Shown here piece by piece: positions 5,575 to 9,028 of a stretch of 9,028 bases of DNA (the stretch's first letter is position 1; the number at the start of each line of letters is the position of its first letter). The notes under the pieces were generated by a model. The model ran no database searches, was not told where the DNA came from, and saw only the letters and a program-made list of their open reading frames with translations. A program made the position numbers and the translations under genes. This stretch comes from G963674685 sp964591275 (lineage in GTDB: Bacteria > Lernaellota > Lernaellaia > JACKCT01), in the NCBI GenBank assembly GCA_964591275.1, contig CAZQAE010000129.1, positions 1-9,028 on the forward strand. Reading direction: 5' to 3'.

Positions 5575-7512
5575 ATGAGTTGGCGAGACGACATCAAAGG
5601 CGAGGATTTTCTCGAATCGCCCCTTGGCTCGAATGTCCTTCGTTATCGTACGCTTTTCGTCGTTGTCAGCCAGATTGCGCTGATTCTCGCGGCCTATTTC
5701 GTCGCTTTCGTCCTGCGCTACGGCTCATTTCTCGATTCCTACGGCATCACCTATTTCTGGTTGACGGCTCCCTGGATACTCGCCATCAAGGCCGCTGTAT
5801 TTTATTACTACGACTTGTATCGGGGCTGGTGGCGCTACGTCGGCATGAACGACCTGATGGATATTTTTCGCGCCTCCTCGGTCGCAACGCTCATCTTCAT
5901 TTTCATCGTCACTTTTCTTTTCCCGCCTTATCCCCGCTCGGTCTTTTTGATCGACTGGTTCGTCACCATCGTGTTCATCGGCGGCATTCGCTTCGGCATT
6001 CGCGCCTTTAGAGAAAAGCTGCTTGGTGATCCTTCCGGCGTGGTTCGCAACATTTTAATATACGGCAGTCATGCCATCGGCGTGGAACTGCTCAAGGAAG
6101 TGCGCAGCAATCCTGCCCTCGGCATGAAAGTGGTTGGCTTTATCGACGATTTCGCCCCGAAGAAAGGGTTCAAAATTCATGGCGTCCCCATTCTCGGCGG
6201 TCGTGACGACATCCCGAAGATTCTGGCCACGTACGAAGTCAATGAGATCGTCATCACGACGCCGTCGCTACGCCCCAGGGAACTCAATGAACTCATCGGT
6301 CGTTTCAAAGAAACCGATATCCGTTTCAAGATCGTCCCGCCCATGTCCGATATTCTCAACGAGCGCGTGTCCATTAAGCAATTGCGGGATGTTTCCGTCG
6401 AAGACCTGTTGGGCCGCAAGTCGGTAAACCTGGACGACGAACTCATTCGCAAAAGCCTGGCGGGGAAATCGGTTCTGATTACGGGCGCCGGCGGCTCCAT
6501 CGGAGCGGAACTCGTCCGACAGGCTGCCGCCAATGATCCGGAAACCATCATATTGTTCGAACGAAACGAAAACGCCCTGTTCATGGTGGAGTGGGAGGTC
6601 AAAAGCCGATATCCGCACATCCGCGCGATTCCGGTGATCGGCGACATCCTGGACTCAGAGGGCATTCGCGGAGCGATGGAGAAATACAAACCCTCGATTG
6701 TCTATCACGCTGCGGCGTACAAGCACGTACCCATGATGGAAATCCATCCCGGGGCCGCTATGAAAAACAACATCCTGGGAACGCACAACGTCGCCGAGGC
6801 CGCGGTCGACTTTGGCGTCGAGCGTTTTGTTTTTATCTCCACCGACAAAGCCGTGCGACCGGGCAATACGATGGGCATGACCAAGCGCGTCGGCGAATTG
6901 ATATGCCAATCTCTTTCCCTGCGAAATACGGGCGTGAAATTCATCGCCGTTCGATTCGGCAACGTCATGGGCTCCGCCGGATCTGTTATTCCGCTCTTTC
7001 AAAGGCAAATTGTCGACGGAGGTCCGGTCACTGTCACGCATCCGAAAGCCGAGAGATATTTCATGACCATACCCGAGGCGGTGCAACTGGTCATGCAGGC
7101 TTCGGCCATGGGGCAGGGAGGGGAAATTTTTGTTCTGGAAATGGGAAAGCCGATCAATATACTCGAACTCGCCAGGAACCTGATCGCCCTGTCGGGTCTG
7201 GAGCCGGACGGGGATATCGAAATCAAATTCATTGGCTTGCGGCCTGGTGAAAAGATGTCGGAGGAGCTTCATAATTCCTATGAAAAACCGGTGCCGACGG
7301 AGCATGAAAAGATCAATGTAGTGCCCGCTGATCCTAAGGAATGGCCGAAAAAGAAAAATGAAAAACTGGCCGGGCTTATCCAATTGTCCGGCCAAAAGGA
7401 TGTTGATGCCGCGATGTCGTTGATGCATGATTTGACCGAAAGTGAAACGGGTCGCGTGGACGCGGACCAAAAGCAACCGAATGTCGTCCCGATCTCTCGG
7501 AGCCAAGTATGA
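5575..7512 (+). CDS. Membrane-anchored nucleotide-sugar 4,6-dehydratase (FlaA1/CapD/PglF/WbpM family)
   Basis: This 645-aa inner-membrane enzyme of surface-polysaccharide or glycan precursor synthesis probably acts as a UDP-GlcNAc-type 4,6-dehydratase that makes 4-keto-6-deoxy sugars. Four hydrophobic segments lie at about 27-47, 59-77, 102-118 and 121-141. A first nucleotide-binding-like domain follows (about 158-260) with a degenerate glycine motif, GSHAIG at 164-169, as in the CoA-binding-like domain of the family. The catalytic short-chain dehydrogenase domain has NAD-binding GAGGSIG at 304-310. It then has STDKAVRP at 422-429 with D424-K425, and NTMGMTK at 431-437, where Met433 replaces the usual Tyr and Lys437 is kept; this Met is typical of the large membrane-bound members. 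The GLRPGEK motif at 554-560 is also diagnostic. The length is normal for the long form. The stop overlaps the next gene's ATG by 4 bp. The exact sugar substrate cannot be read from the sequence. Confidence 0.93.
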   Translation: MSWRDDIKGEDFLESPLGSNVLRYRTLFVVVSQIALILAAYFVAFVLRYGSFLDSYGITYFWLTAPWILAIKAAVFYYYDLYRGWWRYVGMNDLMDIFRASSVATLIFIFIVTFLFPPYPRSVFLIDWFVTIVFIGGIRFGIRAFREKLLGDPSGVVRNILIYGSHAIGVELLKEVRSNPALGMKVVGFIDDFAPKKGFKIHGVPILGGRDDIPKILATYEVNEIVITTPSLRPRELNELIGRFKETDIRFKIVPPMSDILNERVSIKQLRDVSVEDLLGRKSVNLDDELIRKSLAGKSVLITGAGGSIGAELVRQAAANDPETIILFERNENALFMVEWEVKSRYPHIRAIPVIGDILDSEGIRGAMEKYKPSIVYHAAAYKHVPMMEIHPGAAMKNNILGTHNVAEAAVDFGVERFVFISTDKAVRPGNTMGMTKRVGELICQSLSLRNTGVKFIAVRFGNVMGSAGSVIPLFQRQIVDGGPVTVTHPKAERYFMTIPEAVQLVMQASAMGQGGEIFVLEMGKPINILELARNLIALSGLEPDGDIEIKFIGLRPGEKMSEELHNSYEKPVPTEHEKINVVPADPKEWPKKKNEKLAGLIQLSGQKDVDAAMSLMHDLTESETGRVDADQKQPNVVPISRSQV

Positions 7513-8504
7513 AATCTCTTTATTTTGCCGTAACTTTTTCGGCTCTGGTGATAATTTTCCTATGCGTCGATCCTGCCTGGGCGCAGGATGATGAGGTGAT
7601 CTTCACGGAAGAACCCGAGGAGACCGCCGCTGAGGACAAAGTCCTTGATATCAAGAAAGACAAGCCGAAGGTCAACAACCTCCCGCAGAACTTCAAAGGT
7701 TCGACGGGCCTGATTCTCGCCACTTCGACCCGTGTACAAAATCCCGGAACCGTGGAGCTGGGCACGGCGTACGCGATGGAACTCAGTGCTACGCCTGAAT
7801 TTAAACGGACGACTTACGCTTTCAACGGAACCATCGGCATCCCCGGAGGCCTGGAGTTCGCCCTGCATGTGCCCTACGTGGAATCGAATCTGAATTATGG
7901 CACAAGGGTAGATTTTTTGGGGCAGGAGGTCCGGGAGTTTTCCCGAGGCGATCACAAAGGCATGGGAAGCGTGGAAGGTTTGTTCAAGTGGGCGGCCTAT
8001 CAACAATCCCTGTTTCTTCCGGCCTTTGCGCTGGGTTTGGGTTTCATCGCTCCCGGCGACGAATATGAGCAACATATTTCTCAGGTGAAATACTTTGGTG
8101 CAAGGATCATGGGCGCCCTTGGGTTGGAGATTAACGACTTGTTTTTCACCGACTACGCATTCGCGTTCATGATGGACGGTAGTCTGGTCCTGCAGGACGT
8201 GGGCACAGCCGACCGGGATTATGAGGAGAAGCACGGTGAAATGCATATTGGAATGATTTTCCCGATCCTGCCGCGCAATTACGGCATGTTCATTTTTGAA
8301 TACGAGGGAATCCTCATGCGCGGCACCACCAACGAAGATGATGAAAACTCGGTCCTGGCGGGACTGCGCTTCACCACGCATCACATCAACCTTACCGGCG
8401 GCGCGCAGAGCATTCTCGTTGAATCCCAGGACATGGAGGACCGCACCCGTTATTTCGTTAACCTCTCCTACAAACTTGGTCCTCCGTTTCCGCTTTTCCC
8501 CTAA
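7509..8504 (+). CDS. Predicted outer-membrane beta-barrel-like protein
   Basis: This 331-aa exported protein has a classical signal peptide: a positively charged start, a hydrophobic core at about 5-20, and an AWA-Q cleavage site after residue 25. There is no lipobox. The mature protein opens with an acidic linker (about 27-58). It then has many alternating amphipathic stretches with G-T/Y-rich turns and ends in an aromatic-rich strand (YFVNLSYKLG) near the C-terminus, as expected for a porin-like barrel. I do not recognise a specific family. The ATG overlaps the dehydratase stop (ATGA) and has its own GGAG 6 nt upstream (7499-7502), so the two genes are co-translated. Because it is coupled to a sugar-dehydratase gene, a role in the cell surface or in glycan export is possible but unproven. 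Confidence 0.75.
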   Translation: MKSLYFAVTFSALVIIFLCVDPAWAQDDEVIFTEEPEETAAEDKVLDIKKDKPKVNNLPQNFKGSTGLILATSTRVQNPGTVELGTAYAMELSATPEFKRTTYAFNGTIGIPGGLEFALHVPYVESNLNYGTRVDFLGQEVREFSRGDHKGMGSVEGLFKWAAYQQSLFLPAFALGLGFIAPGDEYEQHISQVKYFGARIMGALGLEINDLFFTDYAFAFMMDGSLVLQDVGTADRDYEEKHGEMHIGMIFPILPRNYGMFIFEYEGILMRGTTNEDDENSVLAGLRFTTHHINLTGGAQSILVESQDMEDRTRYFVNLSYKLGPPFPLFP

Positions 8505-8517
8505 GAACCCTTTCTCT

Positions 8518-8534
8518 GACAGGCTCAACCTGTC
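8518..8534 (+). terminator. Hairpin just after the outer-membrane protein gene (possible terminator)
   Basis: GACAGG (8518-8523) and CCTGTC (8529-8534) form a perfect 6-bp stem with a 5-nt loop, 14 nt after the stop codon. No T-run follows, so it may act as a 3'-end stabiliser or rho-dependent site instead of an intrinsic terminator. Confidence 0.35.
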
Positions 8535-8605
8535 GTAGTCAGGGACGAAATAATGAGATTCCACCGCACGCATCATCCAAAGTTAGTAGCTGATTTCTTT
8601 TTTCT

Positions 8606-8633
8606 TTGATTTCGCGTCGAACTGCGTTATCAT
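8606..8633 (+). promoter_or_regulatory. Promoter of the tmRNA gene
   Basis: TTGATT (8606-8611) and TATCAT (8628-8633), separated by 16 bp, match the sigma70 consensus at 4 and 5 of 6 positions. The predicted start near 8640 gives a leader of about 32 nt, which RNase P would remove to make the mature tmRNA 5' end at 8672. Confidence 0.55.
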
Positions 8634-8671
8634 GGCGAGTTGCATTGATTATGGAATGCTCTTTGACAAAT

Positions 8672-9024
8672 GGGGGTGTAAGGGTTTCGACGGGAGTGAT
8701 GGACGGCGCTCCGGCGAGCCGAGGTTTCCGGCTGGCCTCGTAAAAAGCCGGAAAAACTTTAGTTGCCAATAACAACTACGCACTGGCCGCTTAATTAAGT
8801 GACCACGTCTGCCCTCTCCTTGCCCGTGGGAGGGGAGTGGGCGTAACTTAGCGGGCTGGCCGATTCAAGTCGCCAGAGCGCGATGAGGCGAGATTTATTC
8901 TGGATGGGTTTGCGTAAGCTGTGCCTCGTAGGGCGTGCGTGGACCGAGATTAAAGCACGAGGATACGCTCGTAGATGGACGCCTGAAACACTTTCGGACG
9001 CGGGTTCGACTCCCGCCACCTCCA
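8672..9024 (+). ncRNA. ssrA: Transfer-messenger RNA (tmRNA, one-piece)
   Basis: This is the complete gene for the RNA that, when charged with alanine, enters stalled ribosomes with SmpB, replaces the broken mRNA and adds a degradation tag. The 5' GGGGGUG (8672-8678) pairs with CACCUCC (9017-9023) to form the 7-bp acceptor stem. GGTTTCGACGGG is at 8683-8694. The T-arm is GCGGG-TTCGACT-CCCGC (9000-9016). The tag frame lies at 8765-8794. After the tag a pseudoknot is visible: CCTCTCC (8813-8819) pairs with GGAGGGG (8829-8835), and the loop GCCC (8822-8825) pairs with GGGC (8839-8842). The discriminator is A9024 and the next bases are AAA, so the terminal CCA is not encoded and must be added after transcription. 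Confidence 0.97.
8765..8794 (+). other. tmRNA tag-peptide reading frame (ANNNYALAA, TAA)
   Basis: Translation resumes at GCC 8765 after a TTTAGTT context and reads nine codons, A-N-N-N-Y-A-L-A-A, to TAA at 8792-8794. With the alanine carried by tmRNA itself the added tag is 10 residues. The C-terminal ALAA is the usual ClpXP degron. The encoded part is one residue shorter than the E. coli ANDENYALAA and lacks its acidic residues. Confidence 0.93.
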
Positions 9025-9028
9025 AAAT

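Noticed and set aside
6655..7506. Reverse-strand 283-codon open frame
   Set aside because: It is a shadow of the dehydratase catalytic domain, with His/Arg-rich low-information sequence.
7560..8576. Long (338-codon) reverse-strand open frame
   Set aside because: It is antisense to the outer-membrane protein, which has a signal peptide, a ribosome-binding site and coupling to the upstream gene. The reverse frame has no recognisable domain.
8795..9025. Reverse-strand open frame beginning MEVAGVEPASE
   Set aside because: It lies antisense inside the tmRNA gene; peptides of this type are a familiar mis-annotation of tmRNA.
1..9028. CRISPR array, transposase, insertion sequence or tRNA genes
   Set aside because: I saw no regularly spaced repeats, no transposase-like frame and no cloverleaf other than the tRNA-like domain of tmRNA.

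Overview
The window looks like chromosome of a Gram-negative bacterium of moderate GC. The last protein gene encodes a signal-peptide-bearing, barrel-like outer-membrane protein, and the window closes with a complete one-piece tmRNA gene whose tag is ANNNYALAA. I cannot place the taxon securely. A deltaproteobacterial or Nitrospinota-like host would fit, but that is a guess.

Layout. Positions 3-329 hold the 3' end of an unrecognised W/Y-rich protein gene, followed by a gap (330-658) with a long-loop inverted repeat. Positions 659-5175 hold a compact, more AT-rich three-gene block: a C5-cytosine DNA methyltransferase on the + strand, and on the - strand an operon of a large double-GHKL ATPase/histidine-kinase-like protein followed by a response-regulator protein. 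The two transcription units converge, and the methyltransferase and response-regulator reading frames share their last 51 bp. A 399-bp gap (5176-5574) carries the upstream region of the kinase operon, a cluster of short inverted repeats and a good sigma70-type promoter for the next operon. Positions 5575-8504 hold a translationally coupled pair: a membrane-anchored FlaA1/CapD/PglF-type nucleotide-sugar 4,6-dehydratase and a predicted outer-membrane protein. Then come a promoter and ssrA (tmRNA).

The block at 659-5175 is the part that deserves attention. The ATPase has an Hsp90/MutL/MORC-like GHKL module at its N-terminus, a coiled coil, a possible phospho-accepting helix with an LHHQ motif, and a second, histidine-kinase-like GHKL module at its C-terminus. 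Its partner has a receiver domain with a phosphorylatable Asp65, fused to an all-helical domain carrying R252-N-I-L-A-H257, the Rx4H signature of HEPN ribonucleases. With a DNA methyltransferase beside them, the simplest reading is a defence system. Methylation would mark self DNA, the GHKL protein would sense an invader or a modification state, and phosphotransfer would switch a HEPN RNase effector. This is inference from domain content and gene order. I cannot confirm from sequence alone that it is undescribed or that it acts in defence.

The flanking host genes (sugar dehydratase, outer-membrane protein, tmRNA) are ordinary chromosomal genes with visibly higher GC.
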